A DNA stretch of 64,000 nucleotides from Datura wrightii (Eukaryota; Streptophyta; Magnoliopsida; Solanales; Solanaceae): contig JASDFA010000001.1 in the NCBI GenBank assembly GCA_035772735.1, positions 78,518,001 through 78,582,000 of the forward strand, read 5' to 3'. This document shows positions 44,321-55,692 of the stretch, in pieces; positions within the stretch are counted from its first letter, which is position 1, and every line of letters begins with the position of its first letter. Under the pieces are notes generated by a model that worked only from the letters and a program-made list of their open reading frames with translations, did not search any database and was not told the origin of the DNA. A program made the position numbers and the translations under genes.

Positions 44321-45540
44321 ATGTCAGGCAGACAAGACAAGGGAAAGGGCGCATCAACATCGGGCGCCGGCAGAAAAAGAATAAGATTGGGAAGAGCAGT
44401 TCCAGCAGCACCAGCGGTTTCGAGAGGCCAACGCCAACAATACGGAACTCGATGGTTGACTGACGAAGGGAAGAAATGGTATGCAAAACACAAAGAAACC
44501 AAATACTTCCCGGAAGAGCATATATTAAGGGAGCTGCTGGCATAGGAATTCCCACGGATTGTACACTGGATTGACACCGCTGGGCTGAAATTCATCTTCG
44601 AAGAGCCCAGGGAGTGCAATCTCCATCTCATTTGAGAGTTCTATGCCAACTGGAACCCCACCCTCCGCAGTCACACGGTCAAGATCAGGGGGCAGGTTGT
44701 CACTTTTGAGCCCCATCACCTGAATGCTATCTTGGGGGCGCGGGACACAGACGCCCATGTCCTTCGGCAGCTGAACATCACTCCACCTTATGCGGACATC
44801 AGATGCACTCTATGTGGAGCCCGTTCGACAGCAAGGTGGAGCAGGCACAAGGAGAGGGGATACCATCAAACACTGCCCTACTTGCAGATGAACAGGGAAG
44901 CCAGAATCTAGCTTAAAATTTTATTCTCATGCTTGATCCCGGGGGTGCACATGACAGATGTCACCCGGAACCGAGTCTGCTTGGTGTATGCCCTGATGAA
45001 GGGGCTTGAAATAAATGTTGGGGCGGTGATCATCTCCGCCACGAAGAGAGCCCGACTGCATCAGGGGATAGATACAGGTTCGGTGGTTTGCTGACCACGT
45101 TCCTGAGGGGCCACGATATCGAGGAGGAGGCCTTGGATTACATCCCACAGATTGACAGGCGCGCCTTGGATGTTACCAAAACCAAGGCACTTGACACTAC
45201 TCATGAGCCGGTGCTCACACTAGCCGATCGACATGCTTGGGATGATCAGTATATGGCCCTCATGTACAGGATGTAGATGTTGCAGCTAAGCATTGGCACG
45301 AGGCCTGCAACGGAGGATGAGCTATGGCAGTTCGAGCTGGATTACCCATTCAGCGAGAATGCTCGAGCTCTATGCAGATTGGGGGCCACATTTGTGGAGC
45401 CTGTAGATGATGACGTCCCCACCGATGAGGAGACACGACGGGAGGACTCAGATGTTGAGTCAGATGAGGACAGCGTAGGCGATTCTGATATAGGAGAAGA
45501 GGCAACGACACCTGATGAAGAAGTTGAATACTTCGATTGA
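44321..45540 (+). pseudogene. R6 third ORF (env-position protein, plant-transposon-protein-like)
   Basis: The start is the ATG at 44321 (MSGRQDKGKGASTSGAGRKR), after the probable acceptor site; an in-frame ATG at 44300 would be spliced out. A basic Ala-rich head leads to WLTDEGKKWYAKHKETKYFP. The middle resembles, from memory, the domain called putative plant transposon protein: EFYANWNPTLRSHTVKIRG, FEPHHLNAILGARDTDAH and later NRVCLVYALMKGLEINVG. The tail (45400-45537) is strongly acidic (Asp/Glu). Stops at 44543, 44634 and 44910 and a frameshift near 45075 break it. It occupies the env position of Athila elements, but I see no clear signal peptide or membrane anchor. Function unknown. Confidence 0.65.
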
Positions 45541-47340
45541 TCAGGGAGTTTCACCACCCACCTTTGGGATATGTTGAATTTTGTGAACACTGGGGACAGT
45601 GTTCGATTTAAGTCTGGGGTGGGAGTAGTTAGGTGCCAGATGTTTCGTTGTTGTTTTTGTTTATGTTTATGTGTTGTGTTGTTGTGCCTGTGAAAAATGT
45701 GACCCTATGACTTTGTTTTATGTGTTCTGTAATTAAGTGGTGTTGTGATGAATGTTAAGATGTTGTGTGTTGTGTGAGCTATTGTTTAATGGTGGTTGTG
45801 TAAATATTTTTGTTTTCTATCGAAATTATCGACATTTTTAAAAAATTTCGTTAAATTTCTTTTATGTTTGGTTTCTCGGCCTTTGTTTTCAGTGCTTTTA
45901 CCGAGAATAGTCCTATTGAACCGAAGTCGTAGATAGTGACCGTTGCCTATGATGGATGGATGACAACCGTCTTAAGGGAAATGTAGTCGATAGGAGTAGC
46001 TTTTTTCTTTCATTCTTTTTTTTGTTTGTGTCCTAAACGTGTTGCTACTTCATGGTTCGGAATTCTTACTACGTGTTGTACATGATATTAAGTTGCAAAG
46101 GTGATTCGTATGAAAGCATGAAAATGTGTAAACATGTTGAGATACCTAGGCCATAGAGTTCAATTCGGTGTGATCGAGGCTTAATAGTGAATTCTTGTAA
46201 TCAGCTGATTGAATAGTCTGTGATTATGTCTTGAGTTGAGCATGTGCATTGAGTGTGAGGTGAGGGTTCAATTATTCCATGCTATTGTGAAGTGTCTAGA
46301 ACTTGCCTAGTGTGTGTATGAAATGAAATGAAGGATGTGTATTGTAGGAAAGGATGTAGGCATTTCTTTGATTAAACCGAAAGTTTCTCCATTATCATTC
46401 CTACCTTGAATGTACATCCTAGTTAGCCCCATTGAGCCTTTAGCCTATTTTTTTCTTTCTTTGAAGAGGTACAAACCGAGCTTAATCCCTTCTTTCCATT
46501 AGCCGTGAATTTGACCCAAAACTCTTAAGCGCTCAAAAAAATATTTTTCCCACAGAGTAAAGGAGTGAGAATTGTGAAAAGGAAAGAAAAGCGGAAGTGG
46601 TGAAAGTTAAAGAAAAGGTCAAAGGTGCGCTTGCTGAAATTAAATAAACTAAAGATGTATAACCAATCTTTGCTAGTAAGTCAAGTGTGCTTAAAGAAAT
46701 GGGAACAAGAACAACAAAAAAAATTCTTCAAGAATGGGAGGATGAAGGAAGAAAAAAAATGACCGTAATGATGGTGGGATGTATTGAAAAGCGCTTAAGG
46801 AAGCTAGTTGCTATTATTGGTTAGCCCAGTATTTGCTAGTTCCTTAGCTTACATTACAACCCATTAAGTCCTACGCGATCTTACATCACTCGTCCTTATA
46901 TTAGTGGAGTAATACACTAGAGGCAAGACTATGCTTCATGACATGATGCATGTGAATTCCTTGGGAGAGAGAGCAAAATTGTATTCATATACCCCGACAT
47001 GTAGTGCTTTGGAAATCATATGATAGAAAAGGGGGTAGTTTTCTTGTTTTGTGAGGGCACATGCTTGACGAGATATTAATTTCGTGTCGGATGTCTTGAT
47101 CAGTTGATTTGCACGAGTTTGCCAAGAAAGAGAATTGATTCTTGAGCTTAGGAGTTCTTAATGTGATGTACTTCATTGTAGTGATGCGACTATGCATGTT
47201 TTCTTGATGATTTTCTATATTAAATAATCGGTATAGTCATAGCTTGAATTGTTGAATCAAAGTAGCTATGCGTGAGTGTCAATTGCATGAGATGTGAGAA
47301 TATTGTTCGAGGATGAACAAGAGTTTAAGTGTGGGGTAAG
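45541..47340 (+). other. R6 3' untranslated region and polypurine tract
   Basis: No gene is present. A purine tract-like GTCTGGGGTGGGAG lies at about 45614-45627. The block GATGGATGGATGACAACCGTC at about 45950-45970, with TTAAGGGAAA after it, is shared with R2 and R8. The true polypurine tract AAGTGTGGGGTAAG touches the 3' LTR at 47327-47340. Confidence 0.65.
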
Positions 47341-48749
47341 TGATCTTGGGCAGAATTTCATGCCCAAGTGATACTCAAATGCTTCATTTCTACTTGTTTG
47401 TATATCATTATTGTGTACATTCTCATGTGATTTGTAGTTAAATGTGAATTTATACTAACCAACATGATTAGTGTTGTTTTGCAGGTAAAATGGAATTTTG
47501 GGAAGCTAAGATACATGTTGGTAAAATCGGGAATGGACTTGGAAACAAGGAGTGAAAAAGGACATGGAAGATCAGCAAAAACAAGGGCTCCGCGATGGAG
47601 CCGTGTCACGTTGCCATCGCGGAGGCACTCTGCCTCAGAGGAAATAAATTTGGCAATTTCCAGTGAAGGTGCGCGATAGCACCGTGTCACGTTGGCCAGG
47701 CTCCGCGATGCAGGTCGTGGCACGTTGAGGTTAAATTGCCTGGGGGGCCGACTTCCAGTGAAGGTCCGCGATACCTCCATGGCATGGAGGGAGTGCTCCA
47801 CGATACACTCTGTGCCATGTTGCTTGTTATTCCAGGAAAAATTCTCAATAGTATAAATAGCACACGTAGATTTTATTTTAAACATTCTGACTTGGTTGAG
47901 CAAGAACGTGGGTTACAGGCAATTGAACGGATGAAAATTCTAGGGTTCTTCTCTATCTCTTTCTCTTTTATCTCAATTGTTTGTATGAATTACACTTATT
48001 TGATGATGTTTAATCCAAAAATGAGTGGCTAAATTTACTTCTTGCTGAGGTTAAGAACAATTGTAGTGGAATGTAATTGTTAGTCATTTCAGTTTTCATC
48101 TTTTCGTCAATGGTTGTTCTATCAATTCTTGTTCGTACTGCATTAATATTTGACCAATGTTAATGTATATTTAAAAAATCCAATTTTGATTTTGAAAGGA
48201 AAGAAATTTGAAAGATGTGAATTGGTAGGATATGATCTCTTCTTAGTTTGGAAAATTGAGAATTGATTTACATTCATAATAGAAATATATCTGAAAGACT
48301 TATTAGTCAATTAAGGAATCGGGAATGTATGGCTGGAACATGAAATTCTTTTATCACAGAAATGTAGATTAAGACTCATGATTCTTAAGTTGGATTGGAG
48401 TCAAAAGTTCCAATCCGTAGGCAGTAATTGTTGACTAGCAACCGAAGGAAAGATTAACTAAATTGTATTGATAAATTAATTCTCTGCATGTTCATTTTAA
48501 CCTCAGCTTGCTCATTACTATTGTTCAGACTCACTTTATAACTTTGCCTTAGATTCTTATAAATTAGTAACTCAAATTCTCAAAATATTATTTATTTGGT
48601 TGTCTGCATTCTTAAAGATATAGTTCATTAACAATTAAGTTAATTAGTACCGTAGCTTAGTCCCTGTGGGATCGATACTTAGTTTTACTTAAGCCACTTT
48701 ACTACTTGTTCGACCACGTGCACTTGCGTGTAGTCACCACAGAAGTCCG
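47341..48749 (+). repeat. R6 3' LTR
   Basis: It matches 33484-34925 throughout, except for the single copy of the 35-bp unit at about 48621-48656. The word array is at about 47580-47815 and TATAAATAG at 47852-47860. Differences from the 5' LTR are scattered, mostly transitions. Confidence 0.9.
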
Positions 48750-48752
48750 AAC

Positions 48753-48900
48753 AGAAACTAAGAAGGATTCTGACAAGACTTCGAGATTGACTTTGAAGCT
48801 ACTGGCCACGTAAGGTCTCATAAATTACAAGGTAGCCCCAGGATCTAGCAAAGCATAAACATCAATATGGAAAACTCGTAACATACCAGTGACCACGCCC
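48753..48900 (-). pseudogene. R5 protease, active-site part
   Basis: The minus-strand frame reads LLDPGATL at about 48838-48860, the chromovirus active site with catalytic Asp. A stop follows where Ser normally stands, then LSESFLVS just before the R6 junction. The rest is at 33061-33478. Confidence 0.8.
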
Positions 48901-50132
48901 GGGGAGACCACCTGCTCCTGACGAGATACTAAGGCATAGAATCTATTCTGGCACTGACTACCAGCTATGCTAGTCGATGCCCCCTGATGGGTTGAGCGTG
49001 CGAGAGGGGCTACTGAACTAGAAGCTAGGCCTCGGCCCCCAACCTATTCCTGTATCGCTGCTGGGCAATCTCTAAGCATGTTTCTGGGATTCCCACACCC
49101 GAAAGAAGCACCTAAACCTGCCAAGCACTGACTTGTGTGCCCCCGACCACATCTGCAACATGCTGGGATGCTAGAATCTGCGGGTCTGCTGCTCTGACCC
49201 CTCGAGCCTGATGCTCTCTCTCTCTAATCATGTCTAGGCCTGGATGGCACACTCAATGCCGAAGATGTTGGGGCTGATGATCTCTAACGAGTTTGCTGTT
49301 GGTGCCCACCATCTGACCTCGGTTGGGAGAATCTTTGATCATTGATCCTGGCCCTCTTGGCCTCCCTCTCTCTCTGATGTGCCCCCTCCATCTGCTGGAC
49401 GTACAACACGACTCATGGAAAATCCATATCTTTATAGAGCATGGAGGTCCTACAATCCTTGTCCAAATAGCCCGCTACTCAATGCACGAACCTGCTCACC
49501 TGCGCCCTCTAATCAACTACTAACTCTGGGGAATATTTCGATAAGTGAGTGAACTCAAGGGCATACTCTTGTACAATCATCCTCCCTTGCTTCAAATTCA
49601 CGAACTCAGTTGCCTTCAGCTCCCTCATCTCATGAGGGAAGAACCAGTCTAGAAAGGAAACATGGAACTTTTCCCAAGTGACAGGACCTGCTCCGGTGAC
49701 CCTGCTATCCTTCCATTGGCGGAACCAGATATGCGCGACCCCCTTCAACCGGTAAGAGGCCAACTCTGCGCACTCAACTCCATTCATCCCCATGACTTGG
49801 GTGATCTTGACAATCTTGTCTATGAACTCATGCAGGTCCTCATCTACCTTGGACCTAAGGAACTCCCGTGGATTCATCCTCAAGAAGTCTCTGATTCGTG
49901 TTACTGTTGCATTGCCATTTTGTGGAACATGCGCAATGATATGCTGATTGACCTAAGCGGTCAAGGCCTGCGCAAGCATCTAGATAGCATCCTGGAACTC
50001 AGCATGAGCAACTAGCTCCAGTGCCTGATGCTCCTGAACTGGTGGGGCTTGCTACTGCCTATTACCATTGCCATCCTCGTGGCTTTCACCATTCCCATTT
50101 CTCCTACCATTCATTCTACGAGGATCCATCAT
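48901..50132 (-). pseudogene. R5 Gag with zinc knuckles
   Basis: The start is the ATG pair at 50132/50129 (MMDPRRMNGRRNGNGE), the usual chromovirus Gag start, about 190 bases after the primer-binding site. The capsid domain is at 49509-49883: MNPREFLRSKVDEDLHEFID, ASYRLKGVAHIWFRQWKDS and FLDWFFPHEMRELKATEFVN. Below 49509 lie knuckle remnants CRCGRGHTSQC (about 49135-49170) and FGCGNPRNMLRDCP (about 49068-49110, His missing). TAG codons replace Gln at several sites near 49900-50060. Confidence 0.83.
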
Positions 50133-50321
50133 TCTGCAATCGCGAATAACACAAATTAGAAGGACAGAAAGACTTTTCATCGCACGACATAGATCATGAA
50201 AGAAAGGAACATTTCCTAAACATCTTATAACCTCATCGTCATAAGTGTGGCTTGCTTCACACCCATGAAAAAGACTCTCCTTAACGTGGCTTTCAAACAC
50301 CCTAGGACACCTCAAACCTAT

Positions 50322-50334
50322 GGCTCTGATACCT
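50322..50334 (-). promoter_or_regulatory. R5 primer-binding site (initiator tRNA-Met)
   Basis: The minus strand reads AGGTATCAGAGCC a few bases after the 5' LTR, the same tRNA-Met complement as in R3 and R9. Confidence 0.88.
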
Positions 50335-50338
50335 AGTT

Positions 50339-52656
50339 TTTCATGACCCGAACAGAGGCCCGGATCGTAACACGGGACAAGGAGCCCCAAGAGACCCCAA
50401 GTCGACCCATGGATTAAGCATACATCTAATCTCAATCAAGAAACTAAATAATTGATAAAATAATCATAGAAGAAGTCTAACTTGAACATAACATTAGAAT
50501 ACGAAATCCGAAGCTGAATACATATATATGTCTGAAAAGCCTCTAAAAATGACGAGTTGATGGTATAAGACCCCAACTAACTCAACAAAACTAAAATTGA
50601 AATACATAAAGGAAAAGCTGAATAGTCTAGTGCTCGGTAAATAAGGACTCACCCAGAATAAGAATGCTAACTCTGATAAGCTGACTACGAGCGGGGCTGA
50701 ACCTGGGAGCTGGGTCCTGTTTCATGAAATGATACAACATAGTGCATGCGATCAGCACGTGGAATGTACTGAGTATGCAAGGTAAGTAAAACCGCTGAAG
50801 TGAGTAAAATCATTTAAAGACAATGCATAATATAACATAAACATTAAGAGTCAAAGAGTAGGGCTTGCATGCATTCTTTTTGAAATCATGATCTATTCAT
50901 AACATAACATAACATAACTTTATGACATCATAACTGAATCGATTGACTCAAAGCTGAATTCTGACATTTATAAGTAAAACCGAACATTGAGTTAAACATG
51001 CTTTAGAACATGCATTTACACAAATCTCATGAGTAATGAAACATGCATATCTAAAATGATGAGGAACAATAGGAGACTCGTCTTTAACCGACATACTACG
51101 ATAGAGCTTACTTAGTCCCAATAATCACAGTCAAGTGGGTAGAGCCATCCAAAGCCTTTATAGGGCTAGGGATGATACCATGATATTGATCAAGCTAAAG
51201 GCCCATCCGGGCAGGGGAAGCTCACAAGGGAGGTCCCAAATTCATAATGTTTAACCTACGTTGGCGCGTAGCTCTGAGGCATAGGGTGATCGACCGTTAG
51301 CCTGCTCGGTGCTAGACAATACTCCCAAAACATATATATGCTCTACATCATTTTAAAATGAAGCTCAACATCGTCTATTGACGAATCTCAATGATCAAAT
51401 ACATCTCAATATGAAATCATTCATATGAGAAGCTTTAGTTCAAGACATACCACAAGCTGAAAACATAGTGAGCCTTCGCTCCAAAACAAAGTGGTAAGCT
51501 ATACATAGGAAAACTTTAACTAAAACATACCACAAGATGAAAATATAATTAGGAGTCTTCACTCCAAAACAATGTGGCAAGCTTAATTCAGGAAAATCGT
51601 CAATCATATTTCACATGTGGTCATTTCCCAAAGCTTTATTATACCTATAAATACACAATCATTATCGAAAACATAATTGTAAATGTGGGTAGCTTCAAAT
51701 CAAGCTTTTCATCATAATATCTCATCATAATCATTTATTCATCACAAATCTTATCTTTCATGAACATCTCATCCATGGCCTTTTGATTCATACAACTACA
51801 ATCATGATTTTAAATTGAAAACATTATAGAATTTGCCCATGCTTTATATTTCAATAGTAGATTCATAATCAAACCATACCCATGTATAGAAATAGAAGAT
51901 TCATGTATTTGGGTTAAAACCCCATAGATTAGACATAGGAATTTCATATTTTAGAGAGGCATTGGGAATGAGTGTGAAAGAAATCATCCATTCATAACCC
52001 TACATACATGTTGGTAGCTTATTCTAACACTTCTTTAGATGCCCAATAGGAAATTTAAAAGAAATTGATGAATGCTAAGCTTGATCACTCTCTCAAGTCT
52101 TCTACCTTGTATGCATGAATGAATGAGGCCTAAAATGAACTTAACCCCCTTAAAAGTCACTATTCATAACTCAAAACATCGTAGTTTAGGCCATAGGAAC
52201 TTGAGAATTACCGAAAAGCCCTTACTAAATTCACAGAAAATAACTGTCAGGTGGTCCCAATGAGGGACCTCACGACTCGTGGCTTGGCTCGTAAGGTTCA
52301 CTGCTCAATAGGTATCCTGGGCCCTTAACAGGAAACCTCACGACTCATTTTTAGTGACCACGACTTGTAGTCACCACCCGTTAAGTACACTGCCTCTACT
52401 CTTCTCTTCTACTTTTCCTCACCCCATGACTGAACAAAAGACTAGTGGGGTCTGACCACGAGTCGTGGTCATGCTCGTAGGGATCATTTTCCCCCAATTT
52501 CTAGAACTTCCTCACTGGCTTCCCCACGACTCACCTCACGACTCATGTGCTACACCAACGAGTCATCCCACGACTCATTTTTTTCTTGGTGCGAAATTTT
52601 AAGCTTTTCTCTATTTCAATTCTCGGGTCTAATCTTTGGGCTCTAGGGGTATAACA
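50339..52656 (-). repeat. R5 5' LTR
   Basis: It matches 27623-29967 along its length. The word array is at about 52260-52590 and is shorter than in the 3' LTR, which has extra units at about 29560-29600. The inverted pair with CACGTG is at 50752-50775, and the GGTGAGTCCTCAT equivalent, with one change, at 50641-50653. Its inner TG end is mutated. Confidence 0.87.
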
Positions 52657-52661
52657 TAAGA

Positions 52662-53172
52662 TGAAATTTCTCAATAGCCTCATGAAATAAATGTTGCCCT
52701 ATTAACATAGCCTTGCCTACCTCACACCATCCAATAGGTGATCTACATCTTCGCCCACAAAAAGCTTCAAACGGAGCCATCTAAATACTGGAGTGGGAAC
52801 TGTTATTGTAAGAAAACTCAATGAGAGGTAAGTGATCATTCCAATTACCTTTGAAGTTGATCATGTAAGCTCTCATTAAGAACTCGAAAGTCTGAATGGT
52901 CTACTCGGCCTAACCATTTGTCTGCGTGTGAAAAGTTGTGCTAAGTTTAACTTGAGTACCAAGGAACTTCTAAAACGACTTCTGAAACTATGAAGTGAAC
53001 TGAGTACCCCTATTAGAAATGATGGACAAAGGGACTCCATGCAACCTGACTAACTCATGAATGTAAATTCTAGCATAGTCCTCGACTGAATCTGTAGTCT
53101 TAACTGGCAGGAAATATGCAGACCTGGTCATCCAGTCTACCATCACCCATATCGAATCATGTTGTTGGTATG
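52662..53172 (-). pseudogene. R4 integrase core, first piece
   Basis: The minus-strand frame from about 53165 reads QQHDSIWVMVDWMTRSAYFL, ARIYIHELVRLHGVPLSIIS and NRGTQFTS, where Asn replaces the catalytic Asp of SDRGTQF. It continues past a break near 52985 to MAPFEAF and CRSPIGW near 52710-52790. The integrase frame is cut at 53172 by foreign sequence, so upstream R4 is lost. The R5 insertion at 52657-52661 separates it from 27617. Confidence 0.85.
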
Positions 53173-53339
53173 TCACAACCCGAGTCTGCACCCTAGAAAT
53201 AAAACAGTACTTAGGATCACAAGTGACCTTAAGCAAACCCATGGCATGGCACAATTTTGTTATTACTGAGCTACTATAAAGACTATTAAGTGGAAGCTGA
53301 TTAAAAACTTGAGGCATCGGAGAATGAATTTGGAGAAGC
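53173..53339 (+). other. Possible truncated LTR fragment at the R4 edge
   Basis: On the plus strand it starts TGTCACAACCCGAGTCTGCA, the form of a chromovirus LTR end. It has no match to any full LTR here. It runs into R8 sequence without a clear border. Confidence 0.35.
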
Positions 53340-53765
53340 ACCATTTAGAGGGTCATCACCTCCTCCCACATCCTCTCTCCCTAGTGAATTATAGAGGCTA
53401 GCTGAGATGACACAATCTCATGAAAGCCAACTTAAAAACTGGACCAAAATCTCCCGACTCTTATCACTAGAATAGTGAAGAGGGAGATGAAGAATGTGTT
53501 TGACAGCTTGACCAAGCTCTGCTCCTGAGTAGATGTGGTTGAGGGAGCTGTCTCTTCTCTCCAAGTGTAGGTGTGAGAGTTGATGGACCGGGAACCAATG
53601 GCATACCCAGACTTGAGTATCCTTGATTCAACCATGGCTGCCCCATCTACACCCCAGGGTCCCATTGATGATCTATTTGAGGGCTTGGGTGGGGAGGATG
53701 AGCCACACCTAGGCACATGCGGCCTTGATGAGGACGAAGAGGCCAATGATGACGAGGATGAGTAA
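53340..53765 (+). pseudogene. R8 third-ORF C-terminus (plant-transposon-protein-like)
   Basis: The plus-strand frame has ENEFGEAPFRGSSPPPTSSL, a helical part around RLAEMTQSHESQLKNWTK and REMKNVFDSLTKL, and a final acidic segment (GLDEDEEANDDEDE) ending at TAA/TGA near 53763. A frame break lies near 53600. The acidic end and the downstream sequence parallel the R6 third ORF and its 3' region. It is the C-terminal third only. Confidence 0.5.
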
Positions 53766-55692
53766 CTGCTTCAGGGAGTTCCCACCATCCTTTCCTCTTC
53801 ATGTTTACATTGGGGAAAATATACATTCATAGTTGGGGTGAGTTGTGTGTTCTTCAATTTGTCTTCTTGTTGCCTTTGTCAGGCTAAATTTCTTATGCTT
53901 TGGGTGATTGTTAGTTCTTTTTAATTTTGATTGAATGCCCTTCTCGGGCTTTTTGTTAAAAGAATTTTTGTTTATAGAATTGTTAATGCCAATGATGGGT
54001 TATTTTAAATTGCAAAATGTTGATGACCCATGTTTTAATTATGGCCTCTATAGATAGTAGTCTATGAATAAACTCCAAGGATTTTCTTTATGCCACCGTT
54101 CTTTCCCAAGGAACGATTTTCTTGTCTTTTCTTTTCTTTTATTGTCGAACTGGGTGGCATTTCCCAATGATGGATGAAGAGGCGACTTTCTTAAGGGAAA
54201 ATGTCAAGTTTAGAGTTTTTTTTTCATTCGATTATTGCTATGGCTTTTGAGAGGAACGACCAAAATTTCTAAAATGGCATTGAAAAGAAATGAATTTTGA
54301 GGAATAAGGGGCATTGGAATTTAAAAGTTGAGTCCTCTTTTTTCATAAGTTGCACATTCCTTGTTTGGCTTTTGATTCACATGCTATCATGTTTTAAGTC
54401 ATACTTTTGTTATGATTGTGAAAATTGTGTGAACCCCTTGGAGGGTGATGCTTTGTGAGATGAGGTTTTAGCTGAATTTTCATGCATAAATGGTTGTCTA
54501 GAACTTTTTCCAAGTGTGACTCAAGGTCAAATCCTAGATGTAGTTCCACTTAGAACATGATTTTAGGCTCTCTTTTGATAGCTACTTCACCCATATGACC
54601 TCCTTGAGCATGAATCTTTTCTAGCCAATGTTGAGCCTTTAAACTTTTTCCTTGAGAACCACATTACAAGCCCACTACCCCTTTTGTAATCCGTCTTTGG
54701 CACCTATCCTCCCTAGTGCTAGTTGTGAGAAGAAATGAAAAAAGGATGCTTGAGACCCAAAAGTGTGGGAATAGAAAAGGGAAAGATGAGGCAAAAGCCT
54801 AGGTTTGGGGGTTTCAAAAAGGAAAAATGGGAAAAATGATGTTAGCTTCAATGTGAGGTAGCATCACATTATGAAGAAATGAATGAATTGGTTAGATGAA
54901 AAGAACCGAATTGTGGAAAGGTACTGCCTCTTACTTAAATAAGATTAAAAGTGGTAACTAAGGAGTGATAAGGATGGCTCTTGTTTCAAAAGTGAAAATG
55001 TTGTTCAAGGAGAGATAAGGTGGGGGTGATCTCAAGAGAAAATGGAGTATACAACAAGGTTCACAAAAAGGATATTAGGGAGGTTCTAGTCACTAGAACT
55101 AAAAAGTCATCCTACCTTAACCTCTAGCCTTCATTACGGGATCCAAGTCCTAATTTATTTTAAGTGTAGCAACTCTACATTAGTGGCGAGTTACACGAAG
55201 GGCAAGCTTATGGGTCAAGTTGTGTTCATGAGTATTTCTTTGTGAGAGTGAGCATATTTGTTTCATTCTATAATCCCGTTGAGTGAACTGCTTAAAAATT
55301 AAATGGGATTCCCTCTTGATTTAAGGGGCATCACTTCCTTGGAGAACATGCTTGCATGTACCAAAAGAGGTGATTGAGACAAGAATGCACTGAGCTTTGA
55401 GGTAAACTTTGAATGTGAATTTTTAATGACTTAAGATTCTATATAAGCTTGCTTTGATCAACCATGCCCTTTGTTTTGAATGAAGGAATCAACTGTGAAT
55501 CACATCAATTGATTGTGGTCAATTCTTGAAGCATTTGCATATAGTGCTGAGTCTCCTCTTGTTCTTTGAGTCGGTGAGCGATCTTGGGATTGTCTAAGTC
55601 CTAGTGCTCCATTGTGAAAAATCTCATGTAGACTGACATGCTTACTCCAATGGTCTAGTTGTAAAGAATTTCCTTGCTTGAGAACAAGTAAT
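53766..55692 (+). other. R8 3' untranslated region
   Basis: No gene is present. It holds a TTGGGGTGAG purine tract near 53834 and the shared block CAATGATGGATGAAGAGGCG with CTTAAGGGAAAATG at about 54165-54205. It ends in TGCTTGAGAACAAGTAAT at about 55673-55690, a sequence typical of the 3' end of Athila/Tat elements just before the LTR. R9 begins there, so the R8 3' LTR is absent or displaced. Confidence 0.55.

Larger units (their letters stand above)
33484..48749 (+). mobile_element. R6: Athila-like retrotransposon with a third ORF, carrying solo LTR R7
   Basis: LTRs are 33484-34925 and 47341-~48749. The order is primer-binding site, gag, linker, protease, RT, RNase H, integrase, hairpin motif, internal promoter-like block, third ORF, 3' untranslated region and purine tract. 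Without R7 it is about 12.7 kb. Flanks overlap imperfectly (AAAAC at 33479-33483, CGAAC at 48748-48752), so the exact right end is uncertain by 2-3 bases. It lies in the protease of R5 in opposite orientation. The LTRs look about 97% identical by eye. Confidence 0.9.
27623..52656 (-). mobile_element. R5: Ty3/gypsy chromovirus (Tekay/Del-like), containing R6 and R7
   Basis: LTRs lie at 27623-29967 (3') and 50339-52656 (5'), with perfect TAAGA duplications at 27618-27622 and 52657-52661. The minus strand carries the tRNA-Met primer-binding site, gag, protease (split by R6), RT-RNase H, integrase and polypurine tract. Without R6 and R7 it is about 9.8 kb. It sits in the integrase of R4 in the same orientation. 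Confidence 0.9.
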
